Assembly (NCBI GenBank): GCA_003598175.1
Contig: QZKN01000027.1
Location: 1 to 44,149, forward strand
DNA: 44,149 nt
Source: Candidatus Omnitrophota bacterium
Lineage (GTDB): Bacteria > Hinthialibacterota > Hinthialibacteria > Hinthialibacterales > Hinthialibacteraceae
Direction: 5' to 3'
Part shown: positions 34,553-43,220 of the stretch, in pieces
Layout of the letters: every line of letters begins with the position of its first letter
Position numbering within the stretch: the first letter of the stretch is position 1
The notes under the pieces: model-generated
Seen by the model: only the letters and a program-made list of their open reading frames with translations
Databases searched by the model: none
Told to the model about the DNA's origin: nothing
Program-made: the position numbers and the translations under genes

Positions 34553-35161
34553 ATGAAAAAAGTTCAAACGAGGAATCTATTGAACCGTGGATTTCAATGT
34601 GTTCTCCTTGGTATCATCGTTTTTCTTTGCGGCTGTGGTGAAAAGAAATCGCAGGAAGAGATCAACCAGGAACTCCTGGCCAAAAGCAAGCGAATCGCAC
34701 AGGAATTCGGAGGCGAACTCAAGCGTGAATTACAAACCGCCTTGCAGACGTCCGGACCTGCCGGCGCGATCGAAGTGTGCAAAAACGTTTCCGTCAAAAC
34801 CGAACAAACTTATCAACAAAGCGATCCGAATATTCTTCGATTACGGCGCATCAGTCTGAAAACACGCAATACTCCTCATCACACCCCTACCGCCGCGGAA
34901 AAACAGTGGCTGGAAGAAACGCAGCTTGTCATGAATGGCGGTACTGCGCCGGTCGCCGGTATTTTGGCAGATGAGGAGAAATATACGGTTCTCCTGCCGA
35001 TCGTCATCGAAGAAGGAGTGTGCCTGATGTGCCACGGCGGCGAGGAGATGTTGGACGAGCAGTTGAAACAGGCATTACAGACATATTATCCGGACGATCA
35101 GGCGATTGGCTATCAAATCGGCGACCTACGCGGCGCGATTGCGGTCGAATGGAAAAAATAG
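34553..35161 (+). CDS. DUF3365 c-type haem lipoprotein
   Basis: A 202-residue protein with a lipoprotein signal ending at Cys28 (VFLCGC). It belongs to the DUF3365 (Tll0287-like) family, periplasmic haem-binding sensor-like domains. The c-type haem site is CLMCH (157-161), in EEGVCLMCHGG. Typical family stretches include GPAGAIEVCKNVS, LRRISLKTRNTPHHTPTAAE and YTVLLPIVIEEG. It is likely an anchored redox or ligand sensor, or a small electron carrier. A GGAGG lies 13 nt upstream, a longer spacing than usual. It is divergent from the pseudopilin gene. Confidence 0.88.
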   Translation: MKKVQTRNLLNRGFQCVLLGIIVFLCGCGEKKSQEEINQELLAKSKRIAQEFGGELKRELQTALQTSGPAGAIEVCKNVSVKTEQTYQQSDPNILRLRRISLKTRNTPHHTPTAAEKQWLEETQLVMNGGTAPVAGILADEEKYTVLLPIVIEEGVCLMCHGGEEMLDEQLKQALQTYYPDDQAIGYQIGDLRGAIAVEWKK

Positions 35162-35216
35162 CGATTGGGAATCGAAGAAAAACCAGAAAATCCCCCGCGA
35201 AAAAGGTGAAAAAAAT

Positions 35217-35244
35217 TTGGATTTGCGTGAAACAGAGATATAAT
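35217..35244 (+). promoter_or_regulatory. Putative sigma-70 promoter of the structured RNA
   Basis: TTGGAT (35217-35222) and a perfect TATAAT (35239-35244) are 16 nt apart. The predicted start is near 35251. Confidence 0.55.
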
Positions 35245-35250
35245 TAAGGT

Positions 35251-35480
35251 AGAGAGCAAAAGAAGGTAATGAACCGGAGGCTCTCGGGCCGGGTCCCGCA
35301 AAACCCCATCGACGGCAAGAAGTGGCAGTGACGCCATGCGCCGCGAAAACGAGGTCCCCAAGGGGATGTGACAATCCCATAGCCTTTGCGGGCTGAAAGA
35401 AAGGTGAGCGATGAGTAACACGCCACCCGAAGTATGAGGAAGGAGTCATCGGACGTAAATCGATGGCTCCTTCTCATTTT
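35251..35480 (+). ncRNA. Candidate structured RNA, class not recognised
   Basis: About 225 nt lie between a TATAAT promoter and an intrinsic terminator and contain no credible gene. The sequence is GC-rich and dense in complementary segments. CGGGT (35290-35294) pairs with ACCCG (35425-35429). Directly adjacent, CCCGCAAA (35295-35302) pairs with TTTGCGGG (35385-35392). Inside, CGGC/GCCG (35313/35340) encloses TGGC/GCCA (35323/35333), and TCCCC/GGGGA (35355/35362) forms a tight hairpin. It lacks the hallmark sequences of SRP RNA, RNase P RNA, tmRNA, and the cobalamin, TPP, FMN, SAM, c-di-GMP and fluoride riboswitches as I know them. It could be an independent sRNA, or a leader with a terminator ahead of the MFS gene. 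Confidence 0.6.
35439..35480 (+). terminator. Intrinsic terminator of the structured RNA
   Basis: GAAGGAG and CATCG (35439-35451, with one T-G pair between) pair with CGATG and CTCCTTC (35461-35473) around a 9-nt loop, followed by TCATTTT. The stem is 13 bp including the wobble. Confidence 0.75.
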
Positions 35481-35631
35481 ACCCGCCTTTTCCCCTCATA
35501 AAAAACAAGTAAACTAATCGATTATTTCTTCCCTTTTTCCCTGTCTCGTTCTTGCAATGAGATAAGGATCAAACTGATTTCATTACAGATAATCAGCGAA
35601 CTTGTTCGACGAAAGTGATACACGTGACGCG

Positions 35632-36879
35632 ATGTCGCGCTTGCTTTTCCAACAAAACAGACACAATTTTTTTCTGCATTTGATTGACGGCGTGCTGTAT
35701 ATGTGCGGCCAGGCTTTCACTTCCACCGAAATCGTGTTGTCGGTGTTGATTTACCGATTAGGGGGAAGCGAAATCGCCATCGGCTGCGTATTTGCCCTTA
35801 CCGAATTGGGGCAGGCGATTCCGCAACTGATCTCCGCGCCGTTTATGGAAGGATTGCCGCGCAAAAAAATGGCGGTTTTAATCGGCGGCATGACGCAGCG
35901 CACTCCCTGGCTGATCATTGCCTTGCTGTTACTGTTCGGCGACGTGAAACAGGATGGCAGTCTCGTCCCCATCGTGTTGATGTTGATCTCCTTCACCTTC
36001 CTGACGGGCGGCGTGATGGGACCGGCGTGGAGCGAATTTGTCGCTTCCACGGTTCCGTTGCAGTGGCGCGGCCGGCTGTTTGCGTTACGGCAGGGAATCG
36101 GCGGCGTGTTCGGCGTCGGCGTCGGTTTTTTGGTTACCTATATCGTTGATTCGATTGCATTTCCCCATAATTTTTCCTGTTTGTTTTTCTGCACCTACGT
36201 GATATGGCTGCTTTCGTTGAGCAGTTTGATTTTCGTGAAGGAAAATGCCAATCCGGTTCGTCGCCACGAGGTTTATTCTCAATATTTTTTTCGGGACATT
36301 CCCCATTTGTTGAAAGAGGATCGTGATTTTCGTTGGTTCCTGATGATGAAGGCGTTGATGCTGATGTCGCTGATTTCCTTCGGTTTTTTTTCCGTCTATG
36401 CGATCAAACGGTTTCAATTACCCGCATATTATGCGGGAACGTTTACCGTTTTTTACATGATCGGGCAGATCGGCAGTTCGTTTTTATTCGGATATTTGGC
36501 CGATCGTTACGGGCATCGCGTGAATGTAAAACTCTTCAGCCTGATCGTGATTTTGCAGAGCGTGCTGGCCATAATCGCGCCGTCGATCATCGTGTTTTAC
36601 TTTATTTTTTTGTTGCTGGGAGCGAATCGCAGCGTTCATTCCATCACGTTCGTGGGGATGCCGCTCGAATATGGCGACTCGCGCAACCGCCCGACCTTTT
36701 ATGCGTTGAGCAACACGATGCTGGCGCCGTTTTATCTTTCGGGGATCATCGGCGGATTGTTGATTTCCTCGATCGGATATGAAGGATTGTTTGTTCTTTC
36801 CTCGATTTTCGCTTTGTTGACGTTGGTTTGCACGGTTTTATTCGTGCGGGATCCGAGAATCCTTGGAAGAGAATCCTGA
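35632..36879 (+). CDS. MFS transporter
   Basis: A 415-residue inner-membrane transporter with 12 predicted helices in two halves. The loop after helix 2 (APFMEGLPRKKMAVLIGG) and the equivalent in the second half (LFGYLADRYGHRVNVKLFS) are the MFS signature positions. The substrate cannot be told. ATG 35632 is used; the frame is open from TTG 35602, and neither has a good ribosome site. It lies 150 bp after the terminator of the structured RNA, so it may be controlled by it or have its own promoter. It is convergent with the CobN-like gene. Confidence 0.85.
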   Translation: MSRLLFQQNRHNFFLHLIDGVLYMCGQAFTSTEIVLSVLIYRLGGSEIAIGCVFALTELGQAIPQLISAPFMEGLPRKKMAVLIGGMTQRTPWLIIALLLLFGDVKQDGSLVPIVLMLISFTFLTGGVMGPAWSEFVASTVPLQWRGRLFALRQGIGGVFGVGVGFLVTYIVDSIAFPHNFSCLFFCTYVIWLLSLSSLIFVKENANPVRRHEVYSQYFFRDIPHLLKEDRDFRWFLMMKALMLMSLISFGFFSVYAIKRFQLPAYYAGTFTVFYMIGQIGSSFLFGYLADRYGHRVNVKLFSLIVILQSVLAIIAPSIIVFYFIFLLLGANRSVHSITFVGMPLEYGDSRNRPTFYALSNTMLAPFYLSGIIGGLLISSIGYEGLFVLSSIFALLTLVCTVLFVRDPRILGRES

Positions 36880-36943
36880 TTGCCAAATATAAGTAGGATT
36901 GATTTCAAAAGGAAGAAAAATCACCATCATCAGAGATGCCATC

Positions 36944-39900
36944 TCACGTTTTTTTCCAGTAGGATTCACATGCGCCGAAGATCCAACAGGAAGCAAAGAA
37001 TAAACACACGATCGTATCCAGAAAACGGAATGAATTACCCTGGTCAGGAGCATTTTGTGGAGTTGTATATTCATGCTCTTCCATGACGTACCCTTCAACG
37101 GGTTGAGGCGTGTTGGAATTGGCTTCGCTTTCCTTTGTCTGATCCATTTCCTGAATCGCTTGTGGACGATGCCAGGTTTGTCGATCGGCGATTCGTTGTT
37201 GCCTGGCTTCGTCAATGGTTTTTCCGGTCGCGGTTTCCACGTTTTGAATCCACGTCGCAACGACTTCGGGAGCGAGTGAGGGAATTCGTTCCGCTTTCTC
37301 GCGGATAAAATCCTGCAGTTCGGGATTGTCGCAGGTGAGATGATCGCAGGCGACGTCATGTTTGGCGACTTGCTCGACATAGATTTTGGTCAAATCGTCG
37401 ACAATGTCTTGCGGCGCGTCCCAATAGCCTTTGCGAATGGTTTCCAGCATACGGGCGGAGATTCCCTGCCGGGCGTATGGATTGTGTTCTTCAAAGAATT
37501 CCTCCATTTTGATATCGTAACGATCTTTCATCCATACTTCGTACAGTTCGGTCCACTTGGCATCCCCAACGGTTTCGGGATAGACGACCTGCCAGCCCCA
37601 TAAATACTCCGCCGCTTGCCAAACGTGGCGGGCTCCCGCGTAACCTTCTTCCATCATCGCGTTCGCATAGTTCGGATTGAGATATCGGGAACGGAATTCC
37701 TGTCCGAGAAACCGTTCGAGCGTCTCGTGCTTTTCCTGTCCCGGCGTTCGCAAATCCGTTACAAAGAATGGGGGACTGGCCCCGCCATCGACGGTTCGTA
37801 CGCCCAGGGCAATGCTTCCACCGTACGAGAAATAGTCGTCGTTATCCAGAGTCGAATAGATTTTCGACGCGCGGGTGTGAATGATCGCTTCCGTTCCCTT
37901 CAATGCGCTGCGAAACTCCCGCTCCATCGGTTGTCCCCAGATCCCGCCGCCATAACCGTGCCCCATCCGACGGATATAATTGTTTCCCACCTGTTCTTCT
38001 TTATCCCAACTGCCGCTCGAGGCGGTCATCGCGTGAATTTTGCTGTCGTGTTTGCCGGTCGGCTCCGCAAAAATCCTGATCAGGCTGCGAATTTTTGCCT
38101 GTTCCGCCGGAATGCCTTGTGCGATCAATTGTTCTTCAAGCGCCTGGGCGTGGATTCGGATGGGATTATCTTCTTCCGGAGACGCCGCGGCCAGGCGGAC
38201 CGCCTTATCGATCAATTCCACGAGAACGGGGAACGTGTCCCGATACAGGCTCGTGGCATGGAATACCACGTCGACTCGGGGACGGCCCAATTCTTCGCGA
38301 GGAATCCGTTGTAAATCCTTGATTCGCCCCCGTTCATCCCGAAGCGCTTTCACCCCTAACAAAGCCAATCCCTGCGCTTCCTGCACACCCATATGTCGAA
38401 TGGTTTCCACCCCCCAAACCTGCAAGGCAATTTTTTCCGGGTATTTGCCATGTTGCACCTGATGATTCTTTACAAGCTCTTCCGCCAGTTTCTTTCCCAA
38501 CTCATCCGCCGGTTCTGTCGGGATAATTCGCGGATCGAAGGTATAGAAATTTTTTCCCGTCGGGATGGCCAACGTATTCCTGACCGGATCATTGCCGGGT
38601 CCGGGGCGCACATAGCGGCCATTCAAGCCTTTGGTCAAGCTGACTAATTCCTGCGTTCCGCTTTGAATCAGGTTCTGTCGATACGTTTCCCGATGGTCTT
38701 CTTCATTGCCTTTTACGATCAAATCGGTAAATTTCTCCAGTTTCTCATCATCAGGCGAGACGCCGAACGTATGCAGACCGTACGGGATGGATTGCACGCG
38801 AATCTGGTTGATATAGTCTTCCAACGTGGCTACCCGTTGGGGAAACGAAGACTCGTTCGACATTTCGTCCTCGGCCCATCCACGGTCTTTCAAGTCCAGG
38901 TGAATCCCTCTTTTTATCACTTCCCGTTCAATTTCGTCAGCGAATTGTCGTGCCGATTCGGGATCTTTACTTTGCGCATCTCGCCATTCCTGTATCAACG
39001 TTAGCAATTTCTGCAATTCGGGAGGAAGGCCGCCTTCTCCCAAAGCGGGAGTGAGATGATCGATAATGGTCGACATCCCCCGCCGTTTGGCTACAATGCC
39101 TTCGCCGACGTCGTCGACGATATAGGGATACACAATAGGCAGAGTCCCCGCAAGAACCTCTCCCGGATCGCTGCCGGACAATCCGGATTCCTTCCCCGAC
39201 ATCCATTCGTGCGTACCGTGAGTTCCCGTGTGAACCACCGCATGCGCCTTGAATTCATGCTGCAACCACAAATAGGCCGCCAAGTATTGATGATGGGGAG
39301 GCAGTTCCTGCGATTGATAAAGCATTTCCAGGTTCTGTGTGCGCGCGCGGTCGGGTTGCGGCATTAAAATAATATTGCCGATATGAATGGTCGGTAGAAT
39401 AAAATGAAGTTCTCCCTCAATGGACTTCGCCATGATTTCCGCATCTTCCGGCGGTCCCCAAAAGTCCGTGACGGATTTTTGAAAATCGCGTGGAAGTTGG
39501 GTAAACCATTCTTTATATTGCGTTACGGAGACAAGATCGATCTTTTGGGAATGGATCAAATGATCGAGCTCGCCGGGAGCCCATTTCCCAATATTACGCC
39601 CTCGCTGAAGAATGATCTGTTCTACCCCACGAGGATCATCCAAATTCATGCCGTCGATTGTATATCCCGCTTTCCGTAGATGGTGAAGCATCACCGGGAT
39701 ACTGCGAACGACATTCAAGTAACTGGCGCCGACATTTTGTTTCCCGGGAGGATAATTCCAATACAAAATGGCGACGCGTCGCTGTTCCGGCGATGTTCGT
39801 TGCAATTCGATCCATTGCCGGGCTCTGCCAACCGCTCGCGTCACCCGTTCGGGAATTGCCTGGTACGTAATACTGCTGCGGCTGTTATCGACGCCTCCAA

Positions 39901-40930
39901 CCACGTTGGGGGGTGAAAGACCGGCCAGTTCCGGAACGGCCAACTGCCACGCGATTTCCGACGTGCTCAATCCCTGCGTCGAATCCCGCCATTCTTCCAC
40001 TGTTCGACCGTAAATTTGAATTGCGTTGATGACAGGAATGTTGAGAGCGCTTAAGGCTTCGATGGCGTTCTCATCCGCAAATTTGAAATGCATGGAGATG
40101 ACGGCGTCGATGCGACGGTTGCCGTTTTCATCGATCAGGTAATTGCGAACGGCCTGGCTGCCTTCCGTGGCGAATACGAGTACGGGCTGCAATCCTTGAT
40201 TTGCAATTTCCCGTGCAATGGCAAGGGGAATCTGGATGGTTTCGCGTCGGACGCGCGTGGCATATTCCAGTATGGCGACTTTGGGGATTTCGTTATTCGA
40301 ATGGACGCCGTCTTCCCATTTCTTCCAACTATCGACAATTCGATATTCCTGCTCCTGTATAACAATCAAACCATGTTCAATGATGTCGGAGGGGGATTCC
40401 ACGTAAAGTTGAACATGACCAAAATAAGCCCGTAAAACATAAGAAATCATCTCCTTGACCTGGCTCGGAGCTCCGTTGTCCCAATACCGATCCAGAAGTT
40501 CGTCTCTTGCCATTCCATACGAGGGGAGCATTTCTTCACTGAATCCCGGCCCCAGACGCCCCAAAGCAATACGTCTGTAGGGAAATGAGGATACGGAATC
40601 CGTGGGACGGTAATCGGACAAGGCGCTTTCATGATCTAGAATCCAGGGAGAAGCTTTCACTTCCGCGATCAGCATATCGTGAGAAGGCAGCGGCTGATTC
40701 AGAACGGATGTGGAGGGGGCGCGGACGCGTATGTCTATCGTGTTTGCAAATTGAGGATGTTTTTTGTAGAGCAGATCAATGGCTTTGGTGATCAGTTCCG
40801 CTCCCGGATCGGACACTAAAAACAAAATCCGCACCCGTTCACCGGGAACATCTTTTTCTTGAAATAAAAGAATAAAAAATGATGTAAAAAAGAGACCGAC
40901 CAAAAAGAAACCGACAATAGAACGCTTCAT
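36944..40930 (-). CDS. CobN-like chelatase with membrane helices at both ends
   Basis: A 1328-residue member of the CobN/BchH/ChlH large-chelatase family, which insert or, in HmuS, are reported to remove metal from tetrapyrroles. Family stretches include HTGTHGTHEWMSGKESGLS, YPYIVDDVGEG, PTGKNFYTFDP, QVWGVETIRHMG and MTASSGSWDKEEQVGNNY. Unlike cytoplasmic CobN, it starts with a membrane helix (residues about 5-24 after MKR) and ends with another (FLDTIVCLFFASCWIFG, followed by YWKKT). The positive charges at both ends predict that both termini are cytoplasmic and the chelatase body periplasmic. The start overlaps the DUF2149 stop by ATGA. No ATPase partner (CobS/CobT or ChlI/ChlD) is nearby. 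An HmuS-like role is the best guess. Confidence 0.88.
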   Translation of the reverse strand: MKRSIVGFFLVGLFFTSFFILLFQEKDVPGERVRILFLVSDPGAELITKAIDLLYKKHPQFANTIDIRVRAPSTSVLNQPLPSHDMLIAEVKASPWILDHESALSDYRPTDSVSSFPYRRIALGRLGPGFSEEMLPSYGMARDELLDRYWDNGAPSQVKEMISYVLRAYFGHVQLYVESPSDIIEHGLIVIQEQEYRIVDSWKKWEDGVHSNNEIPKVAILEYATRVRRETIQIPLAIAREIANQGLQPVLVFATEGSQAVRNYLIDENGNRRIDAVISMHFKFADENAIEALSALNIPVINAIQIYGRTVEEWRDSTQGLSTSEIAWQLAVPELAGLSPPNVVGGVDNSRSSITYQAIPERVTRAVGRARQWIELQRTSPEQRRVAILYWNYPPGKQNVGASYLNVVRSIPVMLHHLRKAGYTIDGMNLDDPRGVEQIILQRGRNIGKWAPGELDHLIHSQKIDLVSVTQYKEWFTQLPRDFQKSVTDFWGPPEDAEIMAKSIEGELHFILPTIHIGNIILMPQPDRARTQNLEMLYQSQELPPHHQYLAAYLWLQHEFKAHAVVHTGTHGTHEWMSGKESGLSGSDPGEVLAGTLPIVYPYIVDDVGEGIVAKRRGMSTIIDHLTPALGEGGLPPELQKLLTLIQEWRDAQSKDPESARQFADEIEREVIKRGIHLDLKDRGWAEDEMSNESSFPQRVATLEDYINQIRVQSIPYGLHTFGVSPDDEKLEKFTDLIVKGNEEDHRETYRQNLIQSGTQELVSLTKGLNGRYVRPGPGNDPVRNTLAIPTGKNFYTFDPRIIPTEPADELGKKLAEELVKNHQVQHGKYPEKIALQVWGVETIRHMGVQEAQGLALLGVKALRDERGRIKDLQRIPREELGRPRVDVVFHATSLYRDTFPVLVELIDKAVRLAAASPEEDNPIRIHAQALEEQLIAQGIPAEQAKIRSLIRIFAEPTGKHDSKIHAMTASSGSWDKEEQVGNNYIRRMGHGYGGGIWGQPMEREFRSALKGTEAIIHTRASKIYSTLDNDDYFSYGGSIALGVRTVDGGASPPFFVTDLRTPGQEKHETLERFLGQEFRSRYLNPNYANAMMEEGYAGARHVWQAAEYLWGWQVVYPETVGDAKWTELYEVWMKDRYDIKMEEFFEEHNPYARQGISARMLETIRKGYWDAPQDIVDDLTKIYVEQVAKHDVACDHLTCDNPELQDFIREKAERIPSLAPEVVATWIQNVETATGKTIDEARQQRIADRQTWHRPQAIQEMDQTKESEANSNTPQPVEGYVMEEHEYTTPQNAPDQGNSFRFLDTIVCLFFASCWIFGACESYWKKT

Positions 40931-41283
40931 TGCATCTCTTCATTATCAGGCACATACACAACGGCGCCGTCCTCCAGACGGTACGCCGTTCCCAGCCGAA
41001 TGCCGTCGCCGCTGCCGACTTGTTTCGTCAATCGGCGCACGGTGGTTTTTTTTCCTTCGCGCACGGTGATTTCCAATCCGTCTTCTCTTTCCGTAGTAAT
41101 CGTGACTTTCGATTCGGGATTGAATATTTCCAACAAATTCAGCGCGCTGATCAGAGAAACCATGAATCCCAATGCGAACACGATGCCGATATCGAATAAA
41201 TTCGCCAAACCGGAAAGCGGATCGTCATCGCGGGAACTTCCGCGTAACAAGCCAAGACCGGAATGAGTGCGTTTCGATTTCAT
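40927..41283 (-). CDS. DUF2149 protein, ExbD-like in layout (HmuV-like)
   Basis: A 118-residue protein with one membrane helix (residues about 28-50, NLFDIGIVFALGFMVSLI) and a small beta-rich domain behind it. It belongs to the DUF2149 family, which accompanies ExbB/TolQ-like and CobN-like genes. Asp31 at the start of the helix sits where ExbD has its proton-carrying Asp. It is coupled on both sides by ATGA overlaps, to the ExbB-like gene before and the CobN-like gene after, which shows that the three products are made together. Confidence 0.85.
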   Translation of the reverse strand: MKSKRTHSGLGLLRGSSRDDDPLSGLANLFDIGIVFALGFMVSLISALNLLEIFNPESKVTITTEREDGLEITVREGKKTTVRRLTKQVGSGDGIRLGTAYRLEDGAVVYVPDNEEMQ

Positions 41284-41834
41284 TCTTCGGACTCCAGGCT
41301 ATGTCGAATTTCCGCCAAATCGAGACGATACCAGCGTTCCAGTGTGGTGGAGACGATCCACGCGATGCTGCCCGCTACCAATCCCAACACGGTGGTTCCA
41401 AACGCCAGGATCAACCGCTGGGAAAGAATCTGCAAGTCATTCGCCGCCAATGCGGTTAAGGCGCCGCCCAGCGGGATCAGCGTTCCGGCCAGCCCCAAGG
41501 CAGGGCCAAGACGCACCCAAATTCGAGCAGCATCGACGCGGCGGCTGAGTTCCGCTTCGGTCCGATCCAACAGCAGCCAACGATTTGCAGACGGATCATT
41601 GACTGCCTGGATTCGCCATTCGAGAAATCCCTGACGTCGTTTCATGCTATCCGCCGGTTCATCAGGATTGATAACGGCGACAGCGTTGCCGCGACGCCGC
41701 AAGGCTTCGCTGCACAGATTTCCCAGCATATAGAGAGTGTGCGCCATACCGAACAGCAAGGCAATGACAACCGGCCATAATAAGGAATTGGTGAGAATAT
41801 AAACGGTTTGTTGTAATTGTTCGATCATTTTCAT
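41280..41834 (-). CDS. MotA/TolQ/ExbB-type proton channel subunit (HmuU-like)
   Basis: A 184-residue membrane protein with three helices (residues about 11-35, 100-125 and 140-165). The C-terminal pair carries the family pattern (VRLGPALGLAGTLIPLGGAL, LAFGTTVLGLVAGSIAWIV). Such subunits use the proton-motive force to move a partner protein. ATG 41834 is chosen (41828 is also possible, and the frame is open from 41852). No ribosome site is visible; a 7-bp hairpin occupies the place where it would be. It is the first of three coupled genes with DUF2149 and the CobN-like gene. Confidence 0.87.
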   Translation of the reverse strand: MKMIEQLQQTVYILTNSLLWPVVIALLFGMAHTLYMLGNLCSEALRRRGNAVAVINPDEPADSMKRRQGFLEWRIQAVNDPSANRWLLLDRTEAELSRRVDAARIWVRLGPALGLAGTLIPLGGALTALAANDLQILSQRLILAFGTTVLGLVAGSIAWIVSTTLERWYRLDLAEIRHSLESEE

Positions 41835-41839
41835 CAAAT

Positions 41840-41862
41840 GGGCGGGCAACAATTACCCGCCC
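41840..41862. repeat. GGGCGGG palindromic repeat upstream of the ExbB-like gene
   Basis: GGGCGGG (41840-41846) and CCCGCCC (41856-41862) enclose CAACAATTA and are followed by TACTACC. It lies 5 nt before the start codon of the minus-strand ExbB-like gene. Confidence 0.75.
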
Positions 41863-41886
41863 TACTACCATTTTAATTGGAAAACA

Positions 41887-43215
41887 CTATCTTAGCCACA
41901 TCCAATCCCGGACAGAAGCGCCATTCTCAGAGAGAAGCATCATTAAATTGGTTCTTCCTTCCACTTTACTCTCCCACAGGATGGATACCTGGCCATTCGG
42001 ACTGATGGCGATGCCGGGTCTTTCGTCCACGTTGAAATCGTCAGTGGTAAGCGGGGTGATATCGGAAAGCGCTTGGGCGACCGAATCGAAAATTCGCAGA
42101 TAAATATCCCCCTCCCCCGTTCGGTAATCGGTCCAGACGATATATACCAATCCATTCGGGTCTACGGCGATATCGGCCAAACCCACCGCATCCGGCAGGT
42201 CATTATCCGATATCGGCATGGGATCGCTGAAAGCCGACTGCTCGATTGTCTTTGCGGCAAGAAATATGTTGGGGATTTGCGTTTTCAGGTCTGTCCAGAC
42301 AACCCATATCGTATCATTGTGATCGATCCGGATTTTTGCCGGATCCGTCGAAAGCGTACCGCGGGAACTGACTTCCTGTCTTTGGGTTATGGTTCGGCTT
42401 GCCGGATTCTCCAGAACTCCATAAATTAGACTTTCGTTTACATAAGTAAAACCATCAAGTTCTGCGGCGGTCCATACGGCGTGCAGTCTTCCTGCGCTGT
42501 CAAACGCGGCGTTGGGTAATTGCACCCCTTCTCCGGTCGGATTGGCGTTGGCAACCACCTGGCTGGCAAAATCATTGGTTTCGGGAAAATGTTGATTTGG
42601 ATCGGAAATGGCCAACATCATGTCGCCCAGGGTACTTTGGGAAAAATCATACCATACGATAACCAGTTGACCGTTTTGATTCATGATTATTTTGGGACGC
42701 CAAGAATTTTTTTCATTATCGGAGATTCGTATTTCATCCGATACAAATTCACCGGTGGGGAGCAGCTTGCGGTAATAGACTTCGACCTGATTCGTTCCGC
42801 TGCTGCTGGTGCTGTGCCGGTAATCGTGAAACACGAAATGAACCGTTTGATCGTCTTCGACCCACAGCGCCGGTTCTCCTCCATTGATGAATGGAATTCC
42901 TTCCCCCGCGCTGGAACGGATTGCCAGCGGTTCCGTCCATTGTCCATTCCGATAATTCCGGTACAGCATCAAGCCGGGATTTCCCAAGCTGGTGCCCTCG
43001 GCATTCTTTTCCGTATAAACCAAATGCAGCGTTCCCTGGCTATCGAACATGAACGATCCTTTGGGACTGCGCGCCAAAAGGGACGCCAGATTCGTATCCG
43101 TTATCTGCATCGCCTCGCCGAACTCCGGAACAACCGGTTGCGGCCAGGCGTTTTGGAGCATTATGCCGGTAAGTAGTAATACAGAAGAAAACATCCATTT
43201 AAAACGTTGTCTCAT
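41887..43215 (-). CDS. Secreted beta-propeller protein, sialidase-like blades
   Basis: A 442-residue secreted protein (signal peptide about 1-26, MLQNAWPQ). At least five repeated blades end in a 'V-W-D' type motif: GQLVIVWYDFS, GRLHAVWTAAE, DTIWVVWTDLK, GLVYIVWTDYR and GQVSILWESK, spaced by about 50-60 residues and preceded by D-x-x-G/N turns. It reads as a six- or seven-bladed propeller of the BNR/sialidase superfamily, but no catalytic Arg triad is evident. AAGGAG lies 9 nt upstream. It starts 5 bp after the pseudopilin gene, so the two are one operon, and ends 52 bp before the ExbB-like gene. Confidence 0.78.
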   Translation of the reverse strand: MRQRFKWMFSSVLLLTGIMLQNAWPQPVVPEFGEAMQITDTNLASLLARSPKGSFMFDSQGTLHLVYTEKNAEGTSLGNPGLMLYRNYRNGQWTEPLAIRSSAGEGIPFINGGEPALWVEDDQTVHFVFHDYRHSTSSSGTNQVEVYYRKLLPTGEFVSDEIRISDNEKNSWRPKIIMNQNGQLVIVWYDFSQSTLGDMMLAISDPNQHFPETNDFASQVVANANPTGEGVQLPNAAFDSAGRLHAVWTAAELDGFTYVNESLIYGVLENPASRTITQRQEVSSRGTLSTDPAKIRIDHNDTIWVVWTDLKTQIPNIFLAAKTIEQSAFSDPMPISDNDLPDAVGLADIAVDPNGLVYIVWTDYRTGEGDIYLRIFDSVAQALSDITPLTTDDFNVDERPGIAISPNGQVSILWESKVEGRTNLMMLLSENGASVRDWMWLR

Positions 43216-43220
43216 TATTC

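Noticed and set aside
35405..35425. Fragment of 16S rRNA (a GAGTAACACG match)
   Set aside because: Only about 10 bases match the conserved 16S segment. The surrounding sequence does not continue the similarity.
37616..38314. Plus-strand open frame of 232 codons
   Set aside because: It is the antisense of the CobN-like gene, whose conserved motifs are uninterrupted across it.
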